Positions 47,835 to 55,905 of a stretch of DNA of 64,000 nt are shown here, one piece after another. Origin of the DNA: an uncultured Alcanivorax sp. (GTDB lineage: Bacteria; Pseudomonadota; Gammaproteobacteria; Pseudomonadales; Alcanivoracaceae); NCBI RefSeq assembly GCF_947258575.1, contig NZ_CAMYIV010000008.1, positions 62,001 through 126,000 of the forward strand, in the 5' to 3' direction. The notes under the pieces were generated by a model. The model made no database searches and was not told the DNA's origin. It worked only from the letters and a program-made list of their open reading frames with translations. The position numbers and the translations under genes were made by a program. Positions within the stretch are counted from its first letter, which is position 1. Each line of letters begins with the position of its first letter.

Positions 47835-48012
47835 GAAGATAATCCTTATCTCGGTGGCACCCAGATGGGGAACCCTGAACAATTTCTTCTGGAAGCCTGC
47901 CAACGACTTCGCACGGCTAAAATATGCAAGAAATTGTTAGGCGAGCCCTCTAGTTATTAAGTAGTAGTTCTTGTTTTCTATGTGTCCTTCGTCACATGAC
48001 TTTACGATACCG

Positions 48013-48026
48013 TTACAGACCTGTAA
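48013..48026. promoter_or_regulatory. Short perfect inverted repeat, possible operator
   Basis: TTACAG-AC-CTGTAA lies in the gap between the PilZ-like gene and epmB, 179 bases upstream of the former. Its regulator is unknown. Confidence 0.35.
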
Positions 48027-48056
48027 ATATTGTGTTCGCGCCGACCAGCGGATGCC

Positions 48057-49085
48057 CTAGCCCGCCAATACGGTCTTTGCCGGCTCCCCGGGCTCTTCCC
48101 GGGACAGTCTGGGGACCAGAAAACCTGGTAAGCGGCTGCGCAACTCCTTATGCAATTGCATGGCAGCCGAATCCGACACCGCAAAGTGCGCCGCCCCTTG
48201 CACCGCATCCAGCTGGTGCAGGTAATAGGGCATCACCCCGGCCTCATGGAGCCGGTCCGACAGCGCTTCCAGCGCATCCACCGAATCGTTCACCCCGGCC
48301 AGCAACACACTCTGATTCAGCAGAGTGATACCTTGCCGTCGCCACTGCCGGCAGCGATTCACCAGCTCATCGCTGATTTCCCGGGAGTGATTGGCGTGCA
48401 ACACCAGGGCGGTCTGCCAGCGTGCATCCGAGAGCAGCGCCAGCAGGGGCCCATCCAACCGCCCGGGAATGACCACCGGTGTGCGGCTATGAATGCGTAG
48501 CCGGCGCAGATGGGGGATCTTCGCCAGTGCCGCCAGCAGTTCCTGCAAACGGCGATTGTTCAGGGTCAGCGGGTCACCGCCGCTGAGGATCACCTCACGG
48601 ATGTCCGAGCGCGATGCCAGCCATTCCAGCGCCTGGTCCCAGCGCTTGCCGCTCAGATGGCTCTGGTAGGGAAAATGCCGGCGAAAACAGTAGCGGCAGT
48701 GCACCGCACAGGCGCCGGTTACCACCAGCAGCGCCCGGCCATGGTACTTGTGCAACAACCCGGGCACCGGAGTGTGGGAGGCTTCCTCCAGCGGATCGCT
48801 GCTGTAGCCCTCCTCTTCCCGCAGCTCCGCCGGCACACTGAGCACCTGCCTCAACAGCGGATCATCCGGGTTGCCCGGCTCCATCAGCCGCACATAGCCA
48901 CGGGGCACGCGCAGGGGGAAATCCTGCGCTGCGGCCAGCATTTCGGGCAGCGACTCCGCCTCAAGCTGCAGCAGGCTCAGCAATTCCGCCGGATCGGTAA
49001 TCAGGTCCGCCTGCTGGCGCTGCCAGCCCGGCAACTCCCAACCAGCTTCTTCCTGCGTTATGATTGCCACCCTCTGCGACGCCAT
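48057..49085 (-). CDS. epmB: EF-P beta-lysylation 2,3-aminomutase EpmB
   Basis: EpmB is the radical-SAM, PLP-dependent lysine 2,3-aminomutase that turns alpha-lysine into (R)-beta-lysine for EF-P. The 342-residue protein has the cluster motif [19 protein letters not shown] (CxxxCxxC), [16 protein letters not shown] and a C-terminal PLP region ([17 protein letters not shown]). AAGG lies eight bases before its ATG. It is divergent from efp, with only 24 bases between the two start codons, so each promoter must reach into the opposite gene. Confidence 0.96.
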   Translation of the reverse strand: MASQRVAIITQEEAGWELPGWQRQQADLITDPAELLSLLQLEAESLPEMLAAAQDFPLRVPRGYVRLMEPGNPDDPLLRQVLSVPAELREEEGYSSDPLEEASHTPVPGLLHKYHGRALLVVTGACAVHCRYCFRRHFPYQSHLSGKRWDQALEWLASRSDIREVILSGGDPLTLNNRRLQELLAALAKIPHLRRLRIHSRTPVVIPGRLDGPLLALLSDARWQTALVLHANHSREISDELVNRCRQWRRQGITLLNQSVLLAGVNDSVDALEALSDRLHEAGVMPYYLHQLDAVQGAAHFAVSDSAAMQLHKELRSRLPGFLVPRLSREEPGEPAKTVLAG

Positions 49086-49109
49086 ACATCAACCTTTGGA
49101 ACAACATTT

Positions 49110-49679
49110 ATGGCCAACTATTCTACCAGTGAATTCAAGTCCGGCTTGAAAGTAATGCTTGATGGCGATCCCTGCGCCATCATCGAGAACGAATTCGTCA
49201 AGCCCGGCAAGGGCCAGGCGTTCAGCCGTGTCCGCCTGCGCAACCTGCGCAGCGGCAAGGTCTGGGACCGCACCTTCAAGTCCGGCGACTCCCTGGAAGG
49301 TGCCGACGTGATGGACGTGTCCATGCAGTACATCTTCAACGACGGCGAATTCTGGCACTTCATGGACCAGACCAGCTTCGAACAGAAGCAAGCCGATGAA
49401 GCTGCCGTGGGCGACGCCAAAAAGTGGCTGAAAGAAGAAGACATCTGCGAGGTCACTCTCTACAACGGTGAGCCCCTGTCTGTCAGCCCGCCGAACTTCG
49501 TGGAACTGCAGATCGTGGAAACCGACCCGGGCCTGAAAGGCGACACCGCCGGCACCGGCGGCAAGCCCGCCACCCTGAGCACCGGCGCGGTTGTCCGTGT
49601 GCCACTGTTCGTGCAGGAAGGCGAAATCGTCAAGGTGGACACCCGCACCGGCGATTACGTGGGTCGCATCAAGAGCTAG
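49110..49679 (+). CDS. efp: Elongation factor P
   Basis: EF-P rescues ribosomes stalled on polyproline. The 189-residue protein has the modification loop at Lys34 in [19 protein letters not shown], the KOW-like N-domain and the C-terminal OB domains ending GDYVGRIKS. Presence of epmA and epmB beside it means Lys34 is modified with beta-lysine, not rhamnose. The ATG at 49110 is preceded only by a weak GGA site. epmA starts three bases after its stop, so both are cotranscribed. Confidence 0.98.
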   Translation: MANYSTSEFKSGLKVMLDGDPCAIIENEFVKPGKGQAFSRVRLRNLRSGKVWDRTFKSGDSLEGADVMDVSMQYIFNDGEFWHFMDQTSFEQKQADEAAVGDAKKWLKEEDICEVTLYNGEPLSVSPPNFVELQIVETDPGLKGDTAGTGGKPATLSTGAVVRVPLFVQEGEIVKVDTRTGDYVGRIKS

Positions 49680-49681
49680 TC

Positions 49682-50617
49682 GTGACCGACTGGCAACCCA
49701 CCGCCTCGCTGGAGGCCATCAAGGCGCGCGCCGAGCTGCTGAGCACGGTGCGCGCTTTTTTTGCTGCCCGCAACATACTGGAAGTGGACACCCCACAGCT
49801 GGCCCGCTACGGCGTCAGCGACCCGCACATCCAGTGCATCCCGGTACCCGGTTACGGCTACCTGCAAAGCTCACCGGAATACCACATGAAACGCCTGCTG
49901 GCAGCAGGCAGCGGCCCCATCTACCAGATCTGCAAGGCCTACCGGGATGGCGAAGCCGGCGGCCGCCACAATCCTGAATTCACCATGCTGGAATGGTACC
50001 GCCCCGGCTTCGAACTGAATGATCTGATTCAAGAATGCCTAATCCTGTTCGCCGAACTATTCCCCGGCGCCCCGTCAGAGTGCTTCCGCTTCCGGGACCT
50101 GTTCAGTGACATCACCGGCCTGGACCCACTCACCGCCAATGACGCAGACCTGATTGCCCACGCCGAATCCCACGGCGCCCCGGAAGGCCTGAACAAAACC
50201 GCCGCCGTGGACTACCTGATGGCCACCCGGGTAGAAGCCGCTCTGCCCGCCGAGCAACTGTCCGTGGTCACCGACTTCCCCGGCTGGGCCGCCGCCCTGG
50301 CGCAGACCCATGAAGACAAAGACGGCGTCACCGTCGCCCGCCGCTTTGAGATCTATTATCGGGGGCTTGAACTAGCTAACGGCTATCAGGAGCTGACCGA
50401 TGGGGAGGAACAGAGGCGACGATTCAAGAGGGATAATGCGCTGCGGCGGAAACTGGGACTGAATACCATGGAGGCAGACCCCTATCTACTCGCAGCAATG
50501 GCCTCATCTTTACCCGAATGCAGTGGCGTCGCCGTCGGGGTTGAGCGACTTCTCATGACCCGTCAGCGTTTCAGCAATATCAACCAGGCCTTGATGTTCC
50601 CCTATAGCAGAGCCTGA
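49682..50617 (+). CDS. epmA: EF-P lysine aminoacyl-transferase EpmA (PoxA/GenX)
   Basis: EpmA is a truncated class II lysyl-tRNA synthetase that attaches beta-lysine to EF-P. The 311-residue protein lacks an anticodon-binding domain and has the class II motifs ILEVDTPQLARYG, SPEYHMKRLLAAGSGPIYQICKAYRDGE and GRHNPEFTMLEWYRPGF, plus the end block GVAVGVERLLM. Start is GTG 49682, three bases after the efp stop. Together with efp and epmB this gives the complete two-enzyme pathway; EpmC, the hydroxylase, was not seen. Confidence 0.97.
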   Translation: MTDWQPTASLEAIKARAELLSTVRAFFAARNILEVDTPQLARYGVSDPHIQCIPVPGYGYLQSSPEYHMKRLLAAGSGPIYQICKAYRDGEAGGRHNPEFTMLEWYRPGFELNDLIQECLILFAELFPGAPSECFRFRDLFSDITGLDPLTANDADLIAHAESHGAPEGLNKTAAVDYLMATRVEAALPAEQLSVVTDFPGWAAALAQTHEDKDGVTVARRFEIYYRGLELANGYQELTDGEEQRRRFKRDNALRRKLGLNTMEADPYLLAAMASSLPECSGVAVGVERLLMTRQRFSNINQALMFPYSRA

Positions 50618-50924
50618 CTCCCCCAAAAACGCCAACGCCCTCCCCTCTTTTGTCGGCGAACCACGCCTGTATTCACAGGAAAAGGGCGCCATCAAGCGCT
50701 CATTCTCCGACAGCCAATGCATTTAAAATGATCTATCACAACGCCCGACATTCCGCCTTCTATATAGTTTGCTGCCGCTTGTATGTCACCGCGAGCGCGC
50801 TCACGCTGCGCAGAGAGATGTGGATTGCTGAATTTTGTGGCGACGAGGCAGACTCCGCTCCTTACCTGGCGGTTTATGCCAACCCCAAGCCAGATACACA
50901 GACACTGATCCTATGAGGAGCACT
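50618..50924. other. Intergenic region before the BCCT transporter
   Basis: No gene, hairpin or repeat that I can support is seen in these 307 bases. The region is AT-richer at 50725-50790 (including TATATAG), the most likely place for the transporter promoter. Confidence 0.45.
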
Positions 50925-52628
50925 ATGGAGAGGCTAAGACGGTGGAGAAACCAGCTACTCGGCGATGTAGGCACCGTCTTCTATCTATCGCTGCTGTTGA
51001 TTGCCGTCTTTCTGGCGGCAGCGATGGCCGACCCCCAGGCGGTGCAGAGGCAAGCGCAGAAAATCCTCGATGCAACGGCCAATAATTTTGGCTGGCTGTA
51101 CCTGATGACGACCAGCGGCTTTGTTCTGTTCGCCCTGGGCCTGGCCTTTTCCCGTTTCGGCAGTATTCGTCTTGGGCCGGATGACGAGCCACCGGAGTTC
51201 AGTTTCAAAAGCTGGCTGGCCATGATCTTTTCGGGTGGCATGGGCGTTGGCCTGGTGTTCTGGGGGGTAGCCGAACCCATGATGCATTTTAACTCCCCTC
51301 CCCTGGGGATCGGCACACCTCGAACCGCAGAAGCGGCACAGACAGGTATGCGCTATGCTTTTTTCCATTGGGGGCTGCATCAGTGGGCTAATTTTACGGT
51401 GGTGGGGCTGGCCATTGCCTACGTGCGTTTCCGGCACAACAGCCACGGGTTGATCAGTGAGACCTTCAGGCCCTTGCTCGGTGAAAGAGTGGATCACGGC
51501 TGGGGCAAAGCAATCGACATTCTGGCTGTCGTCTCCACTCTTTTTGGTGTCGCCACCACGCTCGGGCTGGGTGCGCTGCAGATCAACAGCGGGCTCGCCA
51601 GGCTCACCAGTGTGTCCTACGGGGCAACGCCGCAACTACTGATCATGGCCGGGCTCGGTCTGCTGTTTATTCTCTCTGCCATGACACCCCTGAAGTGGGG
51701 GATCCGCTATCTGAGCAGTGCCAACATGGCACTGGCGGCGGGTCTGTTACTGTTTGTACTGATACTCGGCCCCACCGCGTTCATCTTCAGCGAATTCACG
51801 CAAACTGTCGGCGAATATCTGGGCAACATTGTGCAAATGAGCCTGGTGACCACCCCTTATTCCAGTGAACACTGGGTGCAGCAGTGGACCATTTTCTACT
51901 GGGCCTGGGGCCTTAGCTGGGCACCTTTCGTGGGCAGCTTTATCGCCCGTATTTCCAAAGGCCGCTCAATTCGCGAGTTTGTCCTTGGTGTCATGATCGT
52001 GCCAGTGATCCTGAGCATGCTCTGGTTCTCCACCTTTGGCGGGGCAGCCATCCACTTCGAGTTATTCGGGCAAGCAGGTATCGCTGACGCCGTTGCACAG
52101 GAAGTACCAGCAGGGCTTTATGTACTGCTGGAGCAGCTGCCAGGCGGATTCTATGCCGCGATTGGCGCAATCCTTCTGGTCGCCATGTTTGTGGTCACCT
52201 CGGCAGACTCCGCCACCTTCGTGCTGGGCATGTTTACCTCCAAAGGCATCCTCAACCCTACCCGCTTTGTGCGCATCCTGTGGGGCGTGGTGCAGCTGTT
52301 GATGGCGTCAGCACTGCTACTCAGCGGCGGCCTGCTCGGCCTTCGCACCGTCTCCATTGTCGCCGCATTCCCGTTTATGTTGCTGATGGTGCTGATGGCT
52401 TATTCCCTTTATCTGGACCTGGCTCTGGAATCACGCCGCCGAGAAGAGAGAGACAAACTGCTGAATGAACGGATTGAACGGCTGCTACTTCGAGAATCAG
52501 AACGGGAAGCGGAACGACTGGCGGCAGAAGAAATACACCCCAGCGCACCGGAGACGCCACACCCTGAGCCTGAAGAGGCCGATGCATTGCAGTCAAAGCA
52601 GGCTGCAGTGGGCGATAAACCCAGCTGA
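50925..52628 (+). CDS. BCCT family transporter (betaine/choline/carnitine type)
   Basis: A 567-residue secondary transporter, probably sodium- or proton-coupled uptake of a quaternary amine such as glycine betaine for osmoprotection. Family blocks are IFSGGMGVGLVFWGVAEPMMHF, RYAFFHWGLHQWANFTVVGLAIAY, IFYWAWGLSWAPFVGSFIARISKGRSIREF in order, and SADSATFVLGM. About twelve membrane helices are seen, then an 80-residue charged cytoplasmic tail (SRRREERDKLLNERIERLLL) that may sense osmotic or ionic state. I start at ATG 50925, with GAGGAG five bases upstream; ATG 50913 is an alternative. No nearby osmolyte genes were seen. Confidence 0.93.
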   Translation: MERLRRWRNQLLGDVGTVFYLSLLLIAVFLAAAMADPQAVQRQAQKILDATANNFGWLYLMTTSGFVLFALGLAFSRFGSIRLGPDDEPPEFSFKSWLAMIFSGGMGVGLVFWGVAEPMMHFNSPPLGIGTPRTAEAAQTGMRYAFFHWGLHQWANFTVVGLAIAYVRFRHNSHGLISETFRPLLGERVDHGWGKAIDILAVVSTLFGVATTLGLGALQINSGLARLTSVSYGATPQLLIMAGLGLLFILSAMTPLKWGIRYLSSANMALAAGLLLFVLILGPTAFIFSEFTQTVGEYLGNIVQMSLVTTPYSSEHWVQQWTIFYWAWGLSWAPFVGSFIARISKGRSIREFVLGVMIVPVILSMLWFSTFGGAAIHFELFGQAGIADAVAQEVPAGLYVLLEQLPGGFYAAIGAILLVAMFVVTSADSATFVLGMFTSKGILNPTRFVRILWGVVQLLMASALLLSGGLLGLRTVSIVAAFPFMLLMVLMAYSLYLDLALESRRREERDKLLNERIERLLLRESEREAERLAAEEIHPSAPETPHPEPEEADALQSKQAAVGDKPS

Positions 52629-52676
52629 ACACGCAAGGGGACATGCCGAGCCGGTAAAAAGCATTCCCCTCAAGCA

Positions 52677-52712
52677 AAAGAGGCCGCACCCAGGCATGGG
52701 CGCGGCCTCTTT
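52677..52712. terminator. Bidirectional terminator after the BCCT gene
   Basis: AAAGAGGCCGC and GCGGCCTCTTT pair around a CCCA/TGGG inner stem. It is nearly identical to the hairpin at 43655-43689 and lies 26 bases from heptad element copy G. Confidence 0.88.
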
Positions 52713-52737
52713 CATCTCAGCATCAACAACCCGACCT

Positions 52738-52783
52738 CGCGAGCTATTAACTATTCACTGTTAACTGTTAACTATTCACTGCC
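52738..52783 (-). repeat. Heptad stop element, copy G, after the alpha/beta hydrolase gene
   Basis: Read on the minus strand, one base after the TGA at 52785: GGC, AGTGAAT, AGTTAAC, AGTTAAC, AGTGAAT, AGTTAAT, then AGCTCGCG. With five units it is the longest copy. No inverted partner is on the BCCT side. Confidence 0.85.
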
Positions 52784-52784
52784 T

Positions 52785-53702
52785 TCACGCCATCGCCGGC
52801 TGCGCCACCGAATTGGCCCGTGCCACCGTCTCGGCAATCAGATCGCCAATACGATCAATCGCTGATGGCGGAAAGTCATGGCCCATGCCGGGAATGATGA
52901 CCAGCTTGGCGCCGCGAATGTGACGGGCAGAGGCCTTGCCACCGGCGGGACGGATCAGCGGGTCGGCACCGCCGTGGATCACGGTGGTCGGGCAGCGAAT
53001 CTGTTTGAGGTGTTTGCTGAGGGCACCAGTGGCCAGGACGGCCAGGAACTGGTTGCGAATGCCGCGCGGGTTGATGCCGCGGGCCCAGCACTCACGATAC
53101 ATGGCTTCCAGTTCATCGCGGCCCTGGGGCAGAGTACCGGCCAGTTTGCTCATCATTTCCAGGCCGAAAGCCACGAACTGGTCTTCGGTTTCCACCTTCA
53201 CCCTCGGAGCCACCAGGGTCTTGAGGGCCGCCGGTTTCGGCAATGGCAGGTAGGGGCTGTTGTTGCTGGACATGATGGAGGAGAGCGACAGCACCCGGCC
53301 CGGGTGGGTGGCAGCGATCAACTGGCTGATCATGCCGCCCATGGAGGCGCCGACAAAATGGGCCCGCTCTATGTTCAGGGCATCCAGTAGACCAACGGTG
53401 TCGGCTACCATATCGTGCAAGGTATAGGCGCTGTCCACGGACAACCCCAGGGTATAGCGCAGCAAGGCGACCAGCGGCCCCTGTTTGAACGGTTTGCGAA
53501 TGCGGGTGGATTTGCCCACATCCCGATTGTCGAAACGGATTACCCGGTAGCCACGCTCCACCAGTGCATCCAGCAACGGTTCCGGCCAGAACACCATCTG
53601 CGCCGACAGCCCCATGACAAAGACAATGGGCTCCCCGTTTTCCGGGCCACGACTCTCATAAAAAAGCTCGATACCGTTACTGCTCACCGTGCCTGACTGC
53701 AT
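52785..53702 (-). CDS. Alpha/beta hydrolase
   Basis: A 305-residue alpha/beta-hydrolase-fold protein. The nucleophile elbow is AHFVGASMGGMISQL (Ser in GxSxG), the oxyanion region is IVFVMGLSAQMVFWPEP, and the late His is in IPGMGHDFPP; an Asp follows in VIHGGADPLIR. It belongs to the broad esterase/dehalogenase-like group and its substrate cannot be told. No signal peptide is seen. It lies next to the lipid-metabolism block and its stop is followed directly by heptad element copy G. Confidence 0.9.
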   Translation of the reverse strand: MQSGTVSSNGIELFYESRGPENGEPIVFVMGLSAQMVFWPEPLLDALVERGYRVIRFDNRDVGKSTRIRKPFKQGPLVALLRYTLGLSVDSAYTLHDMVADTVGLLDALNIERAHFVGASMGGMISQLIAATHPGRVLSLSSIMSSNNSPYLPLPKPAALKTLVAPRVKVETEDQFVAFGLEMMSKLAGTLPQGRDELEAMYRECWARGINPRGIRNQFLAVLATGALSKHLKQIRCPTTVIHGGADPLIRPAGGKASARHIRGAKLVIIPGMGHDFPPSAIDRIGDLIAETVARANSVAQPAMA

Positions 53703-53798
53703 ATGCGTACCCTTTATTGTTCTACTGCGAGCTGATCAACATAGAAAAGCCCCGGGCAAACCACAAGCAAAGCTGCCACGATTGGCCCGATGGGCGCC

Positions 53799-54404
53799 TT
53801 AAACGGTGATGGCCCGCCACAACATATCGAACAGCACCCCATGCTGATCCGCCATGCGGCCGGGCCGACCGCGCAACAGGTGCATCTGGGAAATGCGCAG
53901 CAGTACGCCGTAAAAGAAATCCAGCAGGATCGGCGTGGCCACCTGACTATTGAGGATGCCCTGCTCCTGCCCCTCACCCAGCACGCTCATAAACAGTTCG
54001 GTAAGCCGCTGCTGCCCGGGCGTGGTATCGCTACCCCAGCGCCCCGGATACACCGAGTTGATCATCATCCGTCCCATCTGCGGGTTGCGATCGAAAAAAT
54101 CCAGCACCACCCAGAACACCTTGCTGAGCCGGTCGCGGAAGGTGTCGATGCCGGCCAGGTGATCGAGCATGCGCTCGGCCAGCTGTTCCAGGCCGTGATG
54201 CAGACAGGCGCTGAGCAGCGCCTCTTTACTGCCGTAGTAGCGATACAGGGTCTGCAGACTGCACTGCGCCGCTTTGGCAATTTGCTGCAGGGTCACCTGG
54301 TGGAATTCCGAGTCCGCAAACACCTGCACTGCAGCCCATTCAATGCGCTGACGCACCGCCGGGTCCTGGCGGGATTCGGGGAGCACTACCGTACCGTTTC
54401 TCAC
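53799..54404 (-). CDS. TetR family transcriptional regulator of the fad operon (by context)
   Basis: A 201-residue TetR repressor. The helix-turn-helix is VTLQQIAKAAQCSLQTLYRYYGSKEALLSA in order, and the ligand domain is helical. It is divergent from fadI-fadJ. Two matching palindromes (54423-54438 and 54530-54547) in the shared gap are likely its operators, one at its own start and one before fadI, so it probably represses both until a fatty acyl-CoA or similar ligand binds. I start at GTG 54404, with AAGGA nine bases upstream; GTG 54422 is possible but would leave the operator abutting its start codon. Confidence 0.88.
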   Translation of the reverse strand: MRNGTVVLPESRQDPAVRQRIEWAAVQVFADSEFHQVTLQQIAKAAQCSLQTLYRYYGSKEALLSACLHHGLEQLAERMLDHLAGIDTFRDRLSKVFWVVLDFFDRNPQMGRMMINSVYPGRWGSDTTPGQQRLTELFMSVLGEGQEQGILNSQVATPILLDFFYGVLLRISQMHLLRGRPGRMADQHGVLFDMLWRAITV

Positions 54405-54422
54405 ACGCTCATTTCCTTGCAC

Positions 54423-54438
54423 TGTAATTCTTATTACA
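54423..54438. promoter_or_regulatory. Operator palindrome O1 next to the TetR gene
   Basis: TGTAAT-TCTT-ATTACA, 19 to 34 bases upstream of the TetR start. It shares the arms TGTAAT/ATTACA with O2. Confidence 0.7.
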
Positions 54439-54529
54439 CCTCTGTCGGACAGAGCTCACTGCGACGTTGACTCACTGCCAAGAGGCTTCTAGTCTCGACA
54501 CACTTTGTCACCATTCAATGTCACATTTC

Positions 54530-54547
54530 GTGTAATTAAAATTACAC
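54530..54547. promoter_or_regulatory. Operator palindrome O2 upstream of fadI
   Basis: GTGTAATT-AA-AATTACAC with perfect 8-base arms, 32 bases before the fadI ATG and 107 bases from O1 (start to start). It fits a TetR-type site covering the fadI promoter. Confidence 0.75.
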
Positions 54548-54578
54548 CGTGACCGGCAACCCCTGCAAGGAGTCTGGA

Positions 54579-55883
54579 ATGCCTGTTCGTAAAATGAAGC
54601 TGGCTGGTCGTAGCGGCCGCGTGGCCGTGGTGGATGGTCTGCGTACCCCGTTCGCCCGTATCGCCACCCACTACAAAGACATGAACGCCATCGACCTGGG
54701 CGCCATGGCCGTAAAAGAACTGATGGCCCGCAACAACCTGGACCAGCGCGACATCGAGCAACTGGTGTTCGGCATGACGGTGATGATCCCGGAAGCGCCC
54801 TTTATCGCCCGGGAGATTGCCCTGGCGCTGGGCATGAACACGGTAGACGCCTACTCCATCACCCGTGCCTGCGCCACCAGCTTCCAGACCGCCGCCAGCG
54901 TCGCTGACAATATCGTCGCCGGTTACAGCGATATCGCCATCGCCGGTGGCACTGATTCCACCAGCTCTGCCCGGGTGCCGCTGTCTTCGGAGCTGAGCGC
55001 CGTGCTGCGCGATGTGAGCTTCGCCAAGAGCATGACCGACCGCATCAAACTGCTCAGCCAGCTGAAGGCGAAAGATCTGCTGCCCCAGGCACCGTCTATC
55101 ACCGAATACTCGGTGGGCGAAACCATGGGCGAAAGCACCGAAAAAATGGTGAAGAAATGGGGCATCAGCCGCCAGGAGCAGGACGACCTGGCGCATGCCT
55201 CCCATAGCAATGCCGCCCGCGCCTGGGCAGAGGGCCGTCTGGACAAGCAGGTGATGACCGCCTTCCTGCCACCCAAGGCCACCCCGCTGAAAGACGACAA
55301 TCTGGTGCGCAAGAATTCCGAGCGCTCCGGCTACAGCAAACTCAAGCCAGTCTTCGACAAGGTGTCCGGTAGCGTCACCGCCGCCAACAGCAGCCCGCTC
55401 ACCGATGGTGCCGGCGCCCTGCTGATGATGAGCGAGAAAAAAGCCAAGGCGCTGGGTTACCAGCCGCTGGGCTATATCCGCTCCTACGCCTTTGCTGCCC
55501 GCAGCCCTCAGGATGATTTGCTGATGGGCCCGGTGCTGGCCGCCCCCATGGCCATGGCCCGTGCCGGACTCACCCTGAACGACCTGACCCTGGTGGATAT
55601 GCACGAGGCCTTCGCCGGTCAGGTGGCCTGCAATCTGAAAGGCCTGGCCGATGACGACTACGTGCGCAGCCAGACCGGCCTCGCCGCTCTGGGCGAGGTA
55701 GATCGCAGCATCCTCAACGTGAACGGCGGCTCCATCGCCTACGGCCACCCCTTCGGTGCCACCGGCGCCCGTGTCATCAGCCAGGCACTGTATGAACTGC
55801 AGCGTCGCGGTGGCGGCCTGGCCCTGACCACCGCCTGCGCCGCCGGCGGTATCGGTGCCGCCATGGTGCTTGAAGCGGAATAA
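54579..55883 (+). CDS. fadI: Acetyl-CoA C-acyltransferase FadI
   Basis: FadI is the 3-ketoacyl-CoA thiolase of fatty-acid beta-oxidation, working in a complex with FadJ. The 434-residue protein has the active Cys98 in SITRACATSFQTAAS, the His block NVNGGSIAYGHPFGATGAR and the second Cys in TTACAAGGIGAAMVLE. Its length and insertions (AKDLLPQAPSITEYSVGETMGES) match FadI rather than FadA. The start ATG 54579 has AAGGAG eight bases upstream. fadJ follows after 22 bases. A TetR operator (O2) sits 32 bases before the ATG. Confidence 0.95.
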   Translation: MPVRKMKLAGRSGRVAVVDGLRTPFARIATHYKDMNAIDLGAMAVKELMARNNLDQRDIEQLVFGMTVMIPEAPFIAREIALALGMNTVDAYSITRACATSFQTAASVADNIVAGYSDIAIAGGTDSTSSARVPLSSELSAVLRDVSFAKSMTDRIKLLSQLKAKDLLPQAPSITEYSVGETMGESTEKMVKKWGISRQEQDDLAHASHSNAARAWAEGRLDKQVMTAFLPPKATPLKDDNLVRKNSERSGYSKLKPVFDKVSGSVTAANSSPLTDGAGALLMMSEKKAKALGYQPLGYIRSYAFAARSPQDDLLMGPVLAAPMAMARAGLTLNDLTLVDMHEAFAGQVACNLKGLADDDYVRSQTGLAALGEVDRSILNVNGGSIAYGHPFGATGARVISQALYELQRRGGGLALTTACAAGGIGAAMVLEAE

Positions 55884-55905
55884 GCAGCGGAATAAGGAGA
55901 TCCCC

